Shown here: positions 1-10,560 of the stretch, one piece after another
Position numbering within the stretch: position 1 is the stretch's first letter
Layout: the number at the start of each line of letters is the position of its first letter
DNA from: Isoetes taiwanensis
Lineage: Eukaryota > Streptophyta > Lycopodiopsida > Isoetales > Isoetaceae
Direction of reading: 5' to 3'
DNA length: 64,000 bases
Assembly: GCA_021234155.1 (NCBI GenBank)
Contig: JAJEKV010000020.1
Location: forward strand, 7,300,563 to 7,364,562
Made by a program: the position numbers and the translations under genes
Notes under the pieces: model-generated
What the model saw: the letters and a program-made list of their open reading frames with translations, nothing else
Told to the model about the DNA's origin: nothing
Databases searched by the model: none

Positions 1-749
1 CAGCTGAGTTTGCAGCATCTTTGCTGCTTGGCCTCTGTGCTTCTGAGGATGCTACTCCTGAAAATGATGTACTCGCAGGGAGAGAGAAAACCCCACCAGT
101 TTTAAAGAAATCTGTGGCTTGGTTTGCAAATGCAATACCAATGGAAACAGATTCCACTAAATGCACTGACATTGGTACATCAAATTCTGAAAGTTCTGCA
201 CAATCAGCAGAAAGACCTCTTGAAAAGAGAGTAGAAAGTTCATCTCAGCTTGATCCCTTTGAATATGTCACTCTACAGTTGAAGCAAACAGATCTTAGTC
301 ACGAAATTTCAAACTCTGTTATGGCACCAAGAGCCAATGATGAAGATACAGCAGCTCCTGAGAAAACTGCCAGTGGAAGGTCATGTAGACGACCCAAGAG
401 GCAGAAGAATTTTCAAGCAGAAACACTACCAAGTATTAGATCACTCTCCAGACAAGAGATCAAGGAGGACCTACAACTGATGGGTGGATTGATGAGGTCT
501 ACCAGGGAAACAAAATTTGGTATGTTTGTAGGACCAGAGGAATCGACAGGAAGACGATCTGCAAGACAATGTAACATAGCAAAGGCAGATAGAGCGGCAT
601 CAGCACAGCAGAATGGTTCTGGCTGTGAAGGAATTTCAAAAGACAACAGCACAGATGCATTAGTTTGGCTGGGTACATGGGGAGATTCAATACGCCGCAA
701 GCGCAAGCAAAGACAAAGAAACAAGCAACCAAAATTGTTTAACCTGTAA
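1..749 (+). CDS. 3' end of an uncharacterised plant nuclear-type protein (partial at left edge)
   Basis: The frame is open from base 3 through the left edge and ends at a TAA at 747-749, so this is the last exon, or part of it, of a gene that starts outside the window. About 249 residues are visible. They are polar and probably disordered, with a short hydrophobic stretch near the start, a segment reading SVAWFANAIPME, then DPFEYVTLQLKQ. A basic patch (GRSCRRPKRQKNF) is followed by SLSRQEIKEDLQLMGGLM, which looks like a short conserved helix. The C-terminus is a strongly basic cluster (RRKRKQRQRNKQPK), a plausible nuclear localisation signal. I see no enzyme motif. The composition suggests a chromatin- or transcription-associated protein, but that is inference; I do not recognise the family with certainty. 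Confidence 0.7.
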   Translation, partial: AEFAASLLLGLCASEDATPENDVLAGREKTPPVLKKSVAWFANAIPMETDSTKCTDIGTSNSESSAQSAERPLEKRVESSSQLDPFEYVTLQLKQTDLSHEISNSVMAPRANDEDTAAPEKTASGRSCRRPKRQKNFQAETLPSIRSLSRQEIKEDLQLMGGLMRSTRETKFGMFVGPEESTGRRSARQCNIAKADRAASAQQNGSGCEGISKDNSTDALVWLGTWGDSIRRKRKQRQRNKQPKLFNL

Positions 750-2100
750 TTCTCATTTTGGCAGAATAACGGGTTCCTTCCAAATACACAGTTTTGTGCT
801 GAATACAGCATTTCATTCATTGATGTCTAGGTAAGTGGACTTGAGAAATGGAGACCTTAACCATGCTCTCCTCCTTTTTTGCATTTGGGTGTTGAACATT
901 AGAGATAGCCATATCAACTCTTGTACATTTCAGGAACTGCAAACCAGCAATGTATAGAATTGTTGATAGTTGACTAACTATTAAGATTACATGGTATCTT
1001 AAGAAAAGATGCCACTAGAAAGTTTGTAAATGTGATTACCTTATAATAGTTGGGAACGTGAAACTGTTAACTTCCCACATTGTATCTGCAGAAGTAAAAA
1101 AATACAAGTAAATGGCCGGCTGCTATTTGGGTGCTGTTTTAAAAATTATTTAAGAAACTGTACTGGATGCTGGATAGAGGCTACACGATTCTTGAATGAT
1201 CTGGGGCATATTTTTGTCTTTTAGTTGTTTTTATAGTTATACATACAATATGCTGCGTGCTACGACTTGTGGAAAGTTAGTTTACAGGGACTTGGAAAAG
1301 AAAGGAGCACTTTAACGTACCTTACATTTTTAGGTACGTTCTCTTCTATTAATGGCTCTGATCTCTGCCACAGCTTTCGTGCAGCAGCGGCATGCTGATA
1401 TAGCTTTCCTTTTTTATTTTTCCATAGCTGCACACGGCCATTAAGGATGGAAGCTACTCATGGCATGCAGCGGATACCAATTCCGATCTGCGCCCAATTT
1501 GCAGTTGCATCTTGCATTGGTATATGTAGCAAAATCTTAGAATAATATAATGGATCGGCTCGGCTATGGGAATACCCACATGATAAGTACTTTTCTCCTT
1601 GTACGTAAAAGCAACGGAGTTGGCCAAAACAGAGCAATGATGTTGTGTTTTGGCTAATCCCTTGCCATTTCAACAACTGTTTAAGCCCATTGGTTGCTAT
1701 TGGGTTGGAGATGTACCATGTTTTCGTGTAAAGGCAGGCATGCTAACACTCTGGAATTTAAGCCTCAAGGAGGTGTCACTGACACCTCGGAATTTAAGCC
1801 TCGAGGTGTTTCTTGCAACATGAACATGAACGGAAGGGTAAACACAATTTTGTTGGGTGAAATCTCCAAAACCAGCCAAATTTTAACAATTCTCTCGAGT
1901 GAAATCTCCGGAAATACAAATTGATAAAGAGCTGCAAAATCTTGCTTTATGAGGTTTGTGTAATTACGAAAATAAGCATGAGTTGAAGAAATTGTGCCGT
2001 TTAACGCGATGTGGTCGCGTAGTATTATTACAAGTTAGCATATAGATTAAGCATTGAGGGCAATTAAATGGTATTGTTACCACGAGAAAAAATTTAACTA
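750..2100. other. 3' flank and non-genic DNA
   Basis: This AT-rich stretch follows the stop codon of the first gene and probably begins with its 3' UTR. I see no convincing reading frame. The only structure noted is a small palindrome at 1770-1788 (arms GAGGTGTCA/TGACACCTC) lying between two near-copies of GGAATTTAAGCCTC. Confidence 0.6.
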
Positions 2101-2111
2101 TAGTATCACGA

Positions 2112-2330
2112 TGCTTGGGGCGAGTTGAGGATGAACATCATGTTTTTATTGGTGATAATACACCTAGAACATGCAGATCAACATGCAATATCGAAGATAC
2201 ATTTTTCTTATTACTGCAACTTGATCCAAGAAAATTAGGTGAATTCGTTGTTGATTATAGATCACTACTTTTAAAATTATTAATCTGTTGTATAGTGACC
2301 TTAATTAAGGTTCTTATAGAACGTGAATAA
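2112..2330 (+). mobile_element. Possible LINE 3'-end remnant (zinc-binding RT tail)
   Basis: The plus-strand frame reads RVEDEHHVFI near its start. That resembles the V-E-D-E-x-H core of the C-terminal zinc-binding domain of plant LINE ORF2 proteins, and a clearer version occurs at 31483-31728 (VEDECHTRWSCPAYE). A segment LDPRKLGEFVVDY follows, which also fits that tail. No poly(A) tail or target duplication is visible, and it may be a chance match. Confidence 0.3.
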
Positions 2331-2339
2331 GAAATGTTA

Positions 2340-4300
2340 TTATTATTGGACCCATAGCCAAAATTGTATTTCCAAAAATTTAGCTCGTGCATCTGCACTC
2401 GTCCAGATTTTCTTGGCTTGAATCTTTGGCCATTATCATATCCGTAAATGTAGGGTATGAATCTCCCGATGTAAAGTGCTAGGAGGGGGACTTCTAGTCG
2501 ATGATCTACATCTAGCGGACCCCCCAGATTGCACACACACAAAACGAAAAACCAAAAAGTCAGAACATGATATCGCCAAACATTGAAAAACACATGTCAT
2601 GTGCTGATTGGAGGTAGTTGAAACTCCCCCAGGTATCTATGGCAATGGGCTGCGCAAGACTTGTAAAATTAGATACATGGCTTATGCTAGAAAGGGTAAC
2701 CTTGAGACAATGATCTTGTGTAAAGAGCTTGAGTCAACATTCTAGAATGGAATCCGCAAGCTTCTTTTTCTTGATAACACAACCTCATAGAAGTATGAAA
2801 AGGCAATCCAAATATCCAAAGGATCCAATTCTAGATCATCTTTATATCCATTAAGTATGATCAAATAACGCAGTACAATAAATTCCACCTAAATTGTTAA
2901 AGAAATAGGGAACACGACAAATAGAAATTTATTATATTTACTTGCTCATGACGTCTTCCCTTGAATCATGCCCAGGTTAGTTGTACGTCAATTTATAGAA
3001 GGTGACTTTGTTCCATTAAATCTACATTGGTGTATTCAGGTGGGTTCACATGTCTAATAGTAAGAGAATAAAAAGAAAATCAGTGTCCCTCATTTTTAAT
3101 GAAGACATAATTTGCAAGAGTATGGGTTGGGACATAAGGCAAGATCTTAAAGTACAAATCTTGGCTCTGGTGTACAAGGGATCTCATCCTAAAACACCAT
3201 GCCAATAGCCACAAAGACACCGACCAAAATTTTAAATACAAATAGTAAAGGCACCTGCCATAATTTCAAACAAGTAAACATGGAACCTATTGTAACGAGC
3301 ATTCCTACTACTTGGATGAGGGCATCATCATAGCAACGGAAGAAAGTGGGTCCTTGACTCTACATCACTTGTATATAGACGAGGTTGACAAGGAAGTGCT
3401 TTGTTCAATATGTTCCACATAGTGCATCATGAAATAATGTTCAACATGGTAAGCACTAGCTATAGTTAAGTTCTTCGTTATGGCTGTAAACTTTTCCAGA
3501 ATGTTAGGTTAAATGGTCCTGAACTTTAGGTTAACACTAGAGTCGTCACATGATGGACCAGAATTGGTGTATTTACACTGTTCACTTTAAAATTCATATA
3601 AAATCAAAGATTCAATTTTTAAGCAAACACTTCTTATATGTTACAAGAAATTTATCGCGGCGGCCTCTTCATCAACCCCTCAATGTTCCAGTGTTGAAGG
3701 CAAGAACAAACATTTCTCTCCGATTTCAAATGCGTGTGCTCCAAAGTTGTGGGATGCTACGGTTCTAGATAAATGAGGATGATGCTAAGAGTTAAATTCA
3801 TGCCTAATTTAACGTTTTTAAGGCATTTATATTTTTCTGTTGGATAGGCATTTATATCTTGCAAATTCAAGATGGCAAATTGCAATTTTAACTCAACCCT
3901 CAATCATAGCAAAAGGGGCTTAAGTTAGGCAAGCCAAATACTTGGTCCGCTTTCCTTAACGTTTTGCTTCTTATATCTTTTTGTTTTGCATGGATCTTCT
4001 AGTATTGTTATAAATTGTCAAATCTTCTCTCTTTTGAGCCCTTCTGTGAGAAATTTTATCCATTTTGCGTTTCTTTTTGCATTCACAGGATTCAGGACTA
4101 TGGCAATGATAATCTTGGTAATATTTTTAATGTTCGTCATGTTGTCTGTTCTTGATGGTTTTCTTGCACCGAAGAAACCAAGGTTAAACTGCAAAAAGCA
4201 TTTATAATCAGTGGGTTATAGTGGTATCAGATTGGCCATAGCTGACAGCAAGGAAGTAATGTACATGCATCAACGAGAACATCTACCCAAATTTTTATGC
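2340..4300. other. No gene seen
   Basis: AT-rich sequence with only short open frames in all directions. I found no protein motif, tRNA or obvious tandem repeat. Confidence 0.5.
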
Positions 4301-4302
4301 GT

Positions 4303-4870
4303 TCATGAGGTCAAATGACTAGTAGAAAGCTTAAGAGAATTCACAAAGACATGGAAATCTTGTGATAGGTTCCTGGCCAATTGCATTGGGAGGATGCCCA
4401 CTTTTTCTTCATCACTTGCAAGAGGCTGTGCATTAAGATCAATGAATGTTCCCTCTCTGGGCATTCTGTCTAAACCCAAAGTTGAGTTGGCAACGAAGAT
4501 GTCTTTCCCTCGTTCTATGCTAGATCCACATGTTTTTTTTGTCCCCAACATAGAAGTCTTGTTACGTCCAAGAGTGCTAAGGTGCTTGTTGTAATAAAGC
4601 CTGTTGTTGGGCAGTACCGGAAGGAAGAAACCCCTGATTTTTTATCCTGATAAGATGCAACTGGAGACTTCTTAGTTTGTTGTATGATTGTGAAGCTTTC
4701 TTTTGTAACATTGGTAGGTGGGGTCTCTATCTGCGACACGATTGGCAGAAGTATTTGATGCGAGATTTCCATGTTGTGATGGGCTTAACCTCGAAGCTGA
4801 GGAAGCTTGCAATGGGTTGCAATGCAGAAGACTGCTGTGAAGGAGAGGCATCATTTCTTGCCATTTTTTA
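4303..4870 (-). pseudogene. Coding-like minus-strand relic, unidentified
   Basis: Two overlapping minus-strand frames (4515-4772 and 4303-4551) look protein-like and appear to continue one another through a frame change near 4540. The first contains SPVASYQDKKSGVSSFRYCP followed by TTGFITTSTLALLDVTR; the second contains PREGTFIDLNAQPLASDEEK. The FIDLN element resembles short motifs found in plant nuclear proteins. No start codon context or splice sites were found, so it is best read as a broken gene fragment or retro-copy. Identification is not possible by eye. Confidence 0.3.
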
Positions 4871-5170
4871 GAATGAATAATTTCCTTCCCGCAAGTCATT
4901 TTTAAGATTTAGGTAAATCTATAATGAAGCATGACTGTAGATCTTGAGATACTCATTTCCAAGGAGCGAACCCTTACAATAAGAATAAGCATGCTCGCCG
5001 TTCTTTTGCCCACTGTATTTGCAAATCGGACTCTAAGCTCGGAGTCTGAGGGCGTGATTCTCTGTCCCCAAGAAATAAGACAAAACTGGAAAAAGGCGTG
5101 AAAGAGCTTTTAACTATGACCCCTAAACAGACAGATAGAAATACACAACAGACCCTTAACAAGGCCTAAG

Positions 5171-5573
5171 TCACGAACAACTCAAAAACTTCAAAACTCC
5201 AAAATAATATTTGATATCGCCCACAGCTAGGTACTGGCCATGCCGCCTCACCTCTGCATGCAAACAAATGTCGATGCTGGCAAAGCCCTCCAATTTTTCT
5301 TTCCTTACCTTAATTGCGATGGAAGATGGAAATAGAACAGGTGCGGAAGCCTCAACAGCCCCATGAGAAGAAACAGCGTCCCCAAATTTGGCCTGCCTCT
5401 GCCTCCAGTGCAACAATCGAGTTGCCCTCAATTCAACAGTGGCAACTCGGATTGGTTGCCTGCATCTAACATTTGCAATATTGGCATCATAAAAAGAAAA
5501 ACAACCAAAAGAAAATAAGACAGTATGAAGGCGCTCAATCTGAAGCAGATAAGGAATGACGAGGAGAAGCTCT
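5171..5573 (-). CDS. Uncharacterised minus-strand open frame
   Basis: A minus-strand frame stays open for about 134 codons (just inside a TAA near 5575, to a stop at 5171), which is long for this AT-rich DNA. It includes QPIRVATVELRATRLLHWRQ and a stretch ending PVLFPSSIAIK, directly followed by GTAAGG, a good plant 5' splice site, so the real exon could end near 5307. An RNA with the sequence TATAAAATAAG lies just upstream. No domain is recognised and it may not be a gene. Confidence 0.25.
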
Positions 5574-6128
5574 TCTTATTTTATAGACAAAGAAAACAGC
5601 TTACAGCTCATTCAACCATGTTCTAGCTGTCTGTGATCCTACCACCTGTCTGCACATGTCCATGCCGGAAGCAAATCCGCCACATTGTTGTGATAGATGG
5701 CTGGAGCACCGAGGCTCTAGAATCGATGAGATAGATCAGAGAAAGAACGTGACGCTGAGTTTTTTTTTTCCTTTTTTTTTACAGTGCTATTTTTTGCCCC
5801 CCGAAACACAGAATATGCCAAAGCATCTTGCCAATAAGAATTATACCAGTCATGTTGCGGGGGGAAAATATCTAAAAATATACCGCCCTCCGTGCTTGAA
5901 AGTTATGCTTAGGTGAACCCAAGGGGTCAAGTCAATTTTGCTTTATGTTTACATAACAGAGATCTGTCTCGACAAAAATATTTTTATGATTTTTTTCATT
6001 ATTTTTGTATTTTTCTAGACGAGTTAGGGAGTATGACCCAAAAAACTGCATCTCAATCTGAACCCTGGGAAGGGAGATAGAGTCATTTGAACATGACAGG
6101 GTCAAAACCGTTTTCTGTCTACTGTGAA
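5574..6128. other. No gene seen
   Basis: AT-rich spacer before the satellite array. It contains a poly-T run near 5760-5780 and short open frames only. Confidence 0.5.
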
Positions 6129-7560
6129 CCAATACTGGTTTTCAAAAGGCAGCTCCCCAATTAGATCTCTAACTTTTGCATGGATGCGAATTTTGATTTG
6201 AAATTTGGAATATAAGTAGCAAACAAATTGCTTCATCTAGATAAAATATTTTTTGGCCCTTATTTTGATAATTTGGCTTAGACTTATGGCATCTAGTAGA
6301 AGTAACTTGCAATTTTCTTCCATTGAAAGAGGAATTAGCTATTGTTGTCCTCCAAAAAATCATAAAATTGAAATGCACAAGGATATAAGACCAATTCAAA
6401 AGGAAGTACATGAAAATATCATAACATGTGTTCACAAGAAATCAAGGTAGATTGTAACCTGCAGTCCACCATTGACCCATTACTGGTCCACAGGACCCAG
6501 TTCCACTTGAAAAATAACCATAGTCACTTGTCAAGCAATCTCGATCTCTAATTTCAAATATGGTTCGCAAAAAGTCTTCTCTATTTGATAAAAATAAATG
6601 AGGGCCTCAATTTGAATTTTCCTTGCCTAATTAGAGGATCATTTGAGGCACACGATGCTCTATAAACTTAGAAACCAATGATTCACCATAAAGATCCATA
6701 TTATTTATCACTTTCCATGCAAAACAAAAAAACACACTTTGAAGGCTCCCAAAGTAGGATATATATACAAAAACAAGCACATAAAAAGAGTATAAGACGT
6801 GCTCTCAAGAAATGAAGATGTGAATATGTATCCAGTCTTGCTTGCAGTCCATTACTGGTCCACCGGAACCAGTCCACTTGAAAAATGATAGTAGTCACTT
6901 GCCAAGCAATCTTGATCTCCCATTCTAACATAGTTCACAAAAAAAGGTTCTCCATTGGACAAAAATAAATTGGAGGCATAATTTGAGTTTGCCTTTATCT
7001 AATTAGATGGTCATTTTGGAGCGCATGTTACTTTGTAGACTTAGAAGCCAAAGATTCACATATGTCCCACGTCTTACCCTAAAAAATCATTTGTTTGAAT
7101 GCTTCCAAGAATAGGATACCATTACAAAAAATGTTATGTGAAAAGAGCATAAGACATGCTCTTAAAAAATTAAAAAAAATTGATCTATGCCATAGACCAT
7201 TATTGATCATCACAATTCAAAAAATAAAACTCTAATATGTTTATCAATTTCAACTCTTGGAATTTGAGCATGGACCCTTCAATGTTTACGCCTTGCATAA
7301 AAGTTATTGGCACAATGAATTTGTATCATTTTGATAATAAAATGGAAGCTTAAATTGGAACAGAAGTACCTTTGTTGCATTCTACACAAGTCATTAAGTG
7401 TTAACACCTATTTAGTCTTACATTTATGCCTTCCAAAAATTATGTGGTACAAAGGATTGAAATCTCAATGCCCTGCTCAAATTTCTTTGCAAACTTCAAT
7501 AAAGACTATTTGGAATTATTTTATAAAACAAACATTGTACAATTAACCATTACTGGTCCA
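6129..7560. repeat. Degenerate satellite array, ~349-bp period
   Basis: The anchor CCATTACTGGTCCA, or a close variant, recurs at 6129, 6478, 6849, 7198 and 7547, giving spacings of 349, 371, 349 and 349 bp. Adjacent units also share longer blocks, for example the segments around 6500-6560 and 6880-6930 (CACTTG-CAAGCAATCT-GATCTC) and the CATAAGACRTGCTCT blocks near 6800 and 7150. The units have diverged substantially. No protein is encoded. The array ends next to a LINE insertion at 7566. Confidence 0.75.
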
Positions 7561-7565
7561 GTCAT

Positions 7566-8455
7566 GTTTATATTTGGCAGTTCCTCCTTTTAAGGTGGGA
7601 TCGAGCTATTTGGTAAAAGGTGTCTTCAATTCTTCCTCCAATAGCACAAGTGGATGACCCCTAGCCTTGGGTAGTTCATGAGCGTGTCAAAGCAGATAAG
7701 TTGGTGAATTCCATGTACAAGGTCTTGCTTGCTGCGGACGTCTTGTCTCCTTCGTCCAAATGACCTTTGGTCATTCCTAGGGATTGGCAGCAAGCAGTAT
7801 GGAAATGGGTATGGGATAAACTACTCCATCCCAAAGTATCTGTTTTATGGTGGCAAGTCATTCATCGTTGTCTGCGCGTTAATATCTGGTGCATAGATTT
7901 CGTCCAGAGGTATCTGCGCTTTGTCCCTTATGTGCACAGAGGAACGAGACAATTGAGCATTGCTTCTTCCTATGTAGACATGTCAGACATGCTTGGTTGT
8001 GGCTTCAAGGCCTCTTTCGTTGCAATTTGAATAGCTAGCAGGTGTTATTAGCAGTCTATCCAAGTAGTTGGGATAATTTGGCAAAAAGGGCATTTCAATT
8101 GGCTTCTGCATGGATCATTTGGTCCATTTGGAAAAGAAGGAATTTTCTCATATTCAAAGGTCTTGCCTGTTCAGATGCACAGATCCTTCTTGATGCCCAA
8201 CAACAAATTGTCAAAGCATTCAGGTGCTCATCAATTGCTAATAAGGTGAAGAGCCGTATTTGGGAGCACTATCTTCAGATTCATACTTATGAGTTTTTGC
8301 TTGCTCTTCATATTGTTTAGATGTTATATTTGAGTGGGGTGGCTTTGCTCTGGTGGACATTCTCTCTACTGAGTTATTAGTCCCCATTGTACTCTGTAAC
8401 TTTCCTTGGATAATAAAGGCTCAAGTCCTTCAAAAAAAAAAAAAGTTTATATTTG
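7566..8455 (+). mobile_element. 5'-truncated LINE with poly(A) tail and 11-bp target duplication
   Basis: The element spans 7577-8444 and is flanked by perfect direct repeats GTTTATATTTG at 7566-7576 and 8445-8455. It ends in AATAAAGGCTCAAGTCCTTC plus 13 A's (8432-8444). The frames, broken by small shifts, encode the C-terminal part of a plant LINE ORF2. This includes a zinc-binding RT tail (HPKVSVLWWQVIHRCLRVN, then a C-x2-C and H/C pattern), followed by the usual tryptophan-rich end (AWIIWSIWKRRNFLIFKG). It is therefore a textbook target-primed insertion, dead on arrival, that landed at the edge of the satellite array. A close relative lies at 38933-39790. Confidence 0.88.
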
Positions 8456-8853
8456 TAGCAGCAAAACTGTAGTCTCGTTTAGCATGAAATAAAAAATTAG
8501 AGCTATTGCTAAAGGGTTATATTGGTTAAAAATACAAAATATGCAAAACAAGTTAAAGTTACAACCTTTGTAGTAAACAAAATGGTCATAATTTACAAAA
8601 ACAATGTAAACATGTTACATATTTTCCATAAGACAGAAATAGCATATAGAACTTGGAATACCTTAATTTGGAGTGTGCAAAACCCATAAGATGTAATGCA
8701 CTTAATTAGCTGCTGTAATGCACCCACTCTTACATCAAGAAATCTGCAATACATGCTCGTGTAAGGCCCTAAATCATGACAGAAAACCAGAAATGAAAGA
8801 ATGCATGAAAGGAAATTTACCTTCAATGTTTTTCAGCCTTTTTCATGGCCTTG
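8456..8853. other. No gene seen
   Basis: AT-rich DNA on the far side of the LINE insertion. It probably resumes the satellite or its flank. No coding evidence. Confidence 0.5.
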
Positions 8854-9810
8854 TCAGCTTTTTGCATCCTCCAAGAGGGGCCTCCACTTTTCAGAGTGAT
8901 AAAGAGCATCACATGCTCCAGAACAAATATGAACCTTGCAGATTGGGCAAGAGAACTTGGTTCTCTTTGCTCGCGCAGTCTTATGAACTATACCAGTTTC
9001 TTTTTCCATTATCCTATTGGCTGCACAAACTGCACAAGTTCTATGGTTTGAATCAGATTTATAGTAGGTAGAATGCCTCTCACCTACTTGCAAAGGGTTT
9101 GATATTATCAAGCTTGCTGCTGCAAGATCAAGTTCATGTGCAATGCATTGTCTTTGTAGTTCTATCCGAAATTCATAGTGACTAACAGCCGAATTCCAAT
9201 GCTTGAATATGATGTAGCAATTTGTTAAAACAGAATCAAGCATACCCCAAAATAATGGATGCCACCACTTCCACGACATCATCTCAGTCTCCAAGCTACA
9301 GTTAGAAGCTAAATACATCTTCTTATGGATATCACAACCAGCCTTATGCTGATTATAGGCTACTGCAAGCCCAGGGGCAGCCACAAGTTGGCGATTGCCT
9401 TTCTCTAGGATTGCCTCCTTGTCTTGCCATGTGCTCACAACTACTCCAGATTCTATGTCATCTGCAAATTTATGGGTCCCCTTTTCAATCTCTTTCTTCT
9501 TACCATCAAACTTCAGCATCTTATTAGGGAACATCTTGGTCTTGTTGGAATTTATTGTTCCTGTGCCACCTTGCTTTTTCTTTGACAACCATTGCAATAA
9601 TTTCATATTTGTAAATTAACGATCAAAGTATATGTGATGCCCTATTCCTGCAAGCTTTCCCACTAGGGTTGATACTGCATGAAAGCCTAGACCTTCTTCT
9701 CATTTGAGCTTATCATATATTTCAAATTGCAAGCAATAACCACTGGTTGAATCACAAAGAGTCCAAAGCTAGATTCCAAATTTGTGTGGCTTCTTTGGAT
9801 TATAATAATA
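8854..9810 (-). pseudogene. piggyBac-type transposase relic (C-terminal half)
   Basis: The minus strand encodes the C-terminal half of a piggyBac-superfamily transposase. From about 9808 the reading passes NPKKPHKFG, a CDS motif, and a FEIYDKL segment, with in-frame stops. Below 9606 a 250-codon open frame contains VVVSTW, VAYNQHKAGCD, SWKWWHPLFWGMLDSVLTNCY, and a cysteine/histidine zinc-binding tail (CAVC...FSCPICKVHIC...YH). The three acidic positions expected of the DDD catalytic triad are still present, in CDS, YFD and AGCD, although stops separate them. The N-terminal half is missing because the sequence is cut at 9811 by a Helitron-like end. It cannot make active transposase. Confidence 0.82.
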
Positions 9811-9811
9811 A

Positions 9812-9839
9812 CTAGAAAAAGTGCCCAGCGTTGCTGGGC
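9812..9839 (-). mobile_element. Helitron-type 3' terminus
   Basis: On the minus strand the sequence reads a 7-bp-arm hairpin GCCCAGC-AAC-GCTGGGC, then ACTTTTT, then CTAG followed by T. This matches the known Helitron 3' end: a GC-rich hairpin a few bases before CTRR, inserted next to a host T. The host at this point is the piggyBac transposase relic. The element would extend towards higher coordinates. I could not find its TC 5' end or a Rep/helicase gene, so it would be non-autonomous. Confidence 0.5.
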
Positions 9840-10017
9840 TTTTTGTTGGGATTAAAGCAACAAATTATAAAAGGTATGGAAGAGAACATCTAGTTATGAT
9901 CATTGGGAAATATGGCCATTCAATTTGAAGTTTGAAATAGCTAAGGAAAAGCACAAAGAAGCTGGGTGCCAAGATTGAGTCTTGGTGACGTTTTGGAATA
10001 TGTAGAGCAATCACTAT

Positions 10018-10560
10018 TTTGTTGCATCAAGTGAAGTTATGTCATGTCCATCTAGTGAACCTGGCATGCAGTAGAAAAACGTTATTGAAATTATATCATC
10101 TCCATCTAGTGTAAGGTTACAGCCTGAAGACTCTTCTGAGGCAACGGAAAGCCAAACCACTATTTGAAACTTGATTCTGCAAGTGGAAATTGTCATCTGC
10201 CAATTGATAACCAGCCATTCGTAGTCTTTGTGATATTATTATCACCTAGTTTGAGTTGAAGAAGTTATGATGAGACAATGGTAAAAAGACAAAGTGCCAA
10301 GGGGGGGAAATATGAGTCGGTTCACATTGAATCCGAATAGATGCCTTGCAAGCCTGCAATCACCATTTAGAAATAATCATCCAATGGATGTGCTGAACCT
10401 TCAGCGACAACGGTAAAAAGACAAGGAGCCAAGTTGACAAAATATGAGGCAGCTTGCCTTGAAACAGAATGGCTTCTTTCTTGCAACATTAGGATGACCA
10501 GGGAAGTGGTTACTTCAAAGCTGAAAATTGTCATTAATTCAGCAGCACGTGCAACTGGGT
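10018..10560 (+). pseudogene. Repeat-containing coding relic inside the putative Helitron
   Basis: One plus-strand frame is protein-like with only a few stops. It contains ISSPSSVRLQPEDSSEATES. It then has two copies of a motif, TMVKRQSAKGGKYES near 10275 and TTVKRQGAKLTKYEA near 10410, the second followed by a segment beginning TEWLLSCNIRMTREVVTSKL. A weaker third copy may lie near 9960. Codon-level preservation of a repeated motif suggests a once-coding, internally repetitive protein, possibly a gene fragment carried by the Helitron. I do not recognise it. Confidence 0.33.

Noticed and set aside
9823-9839. A bacterial-style rho-independent terminator (GC hairpin followed by T's)
   Set aside because: The context is plant nuclear DNA, and the minus-strand reading hairpin-CTAG-T fits a Helitron end better.
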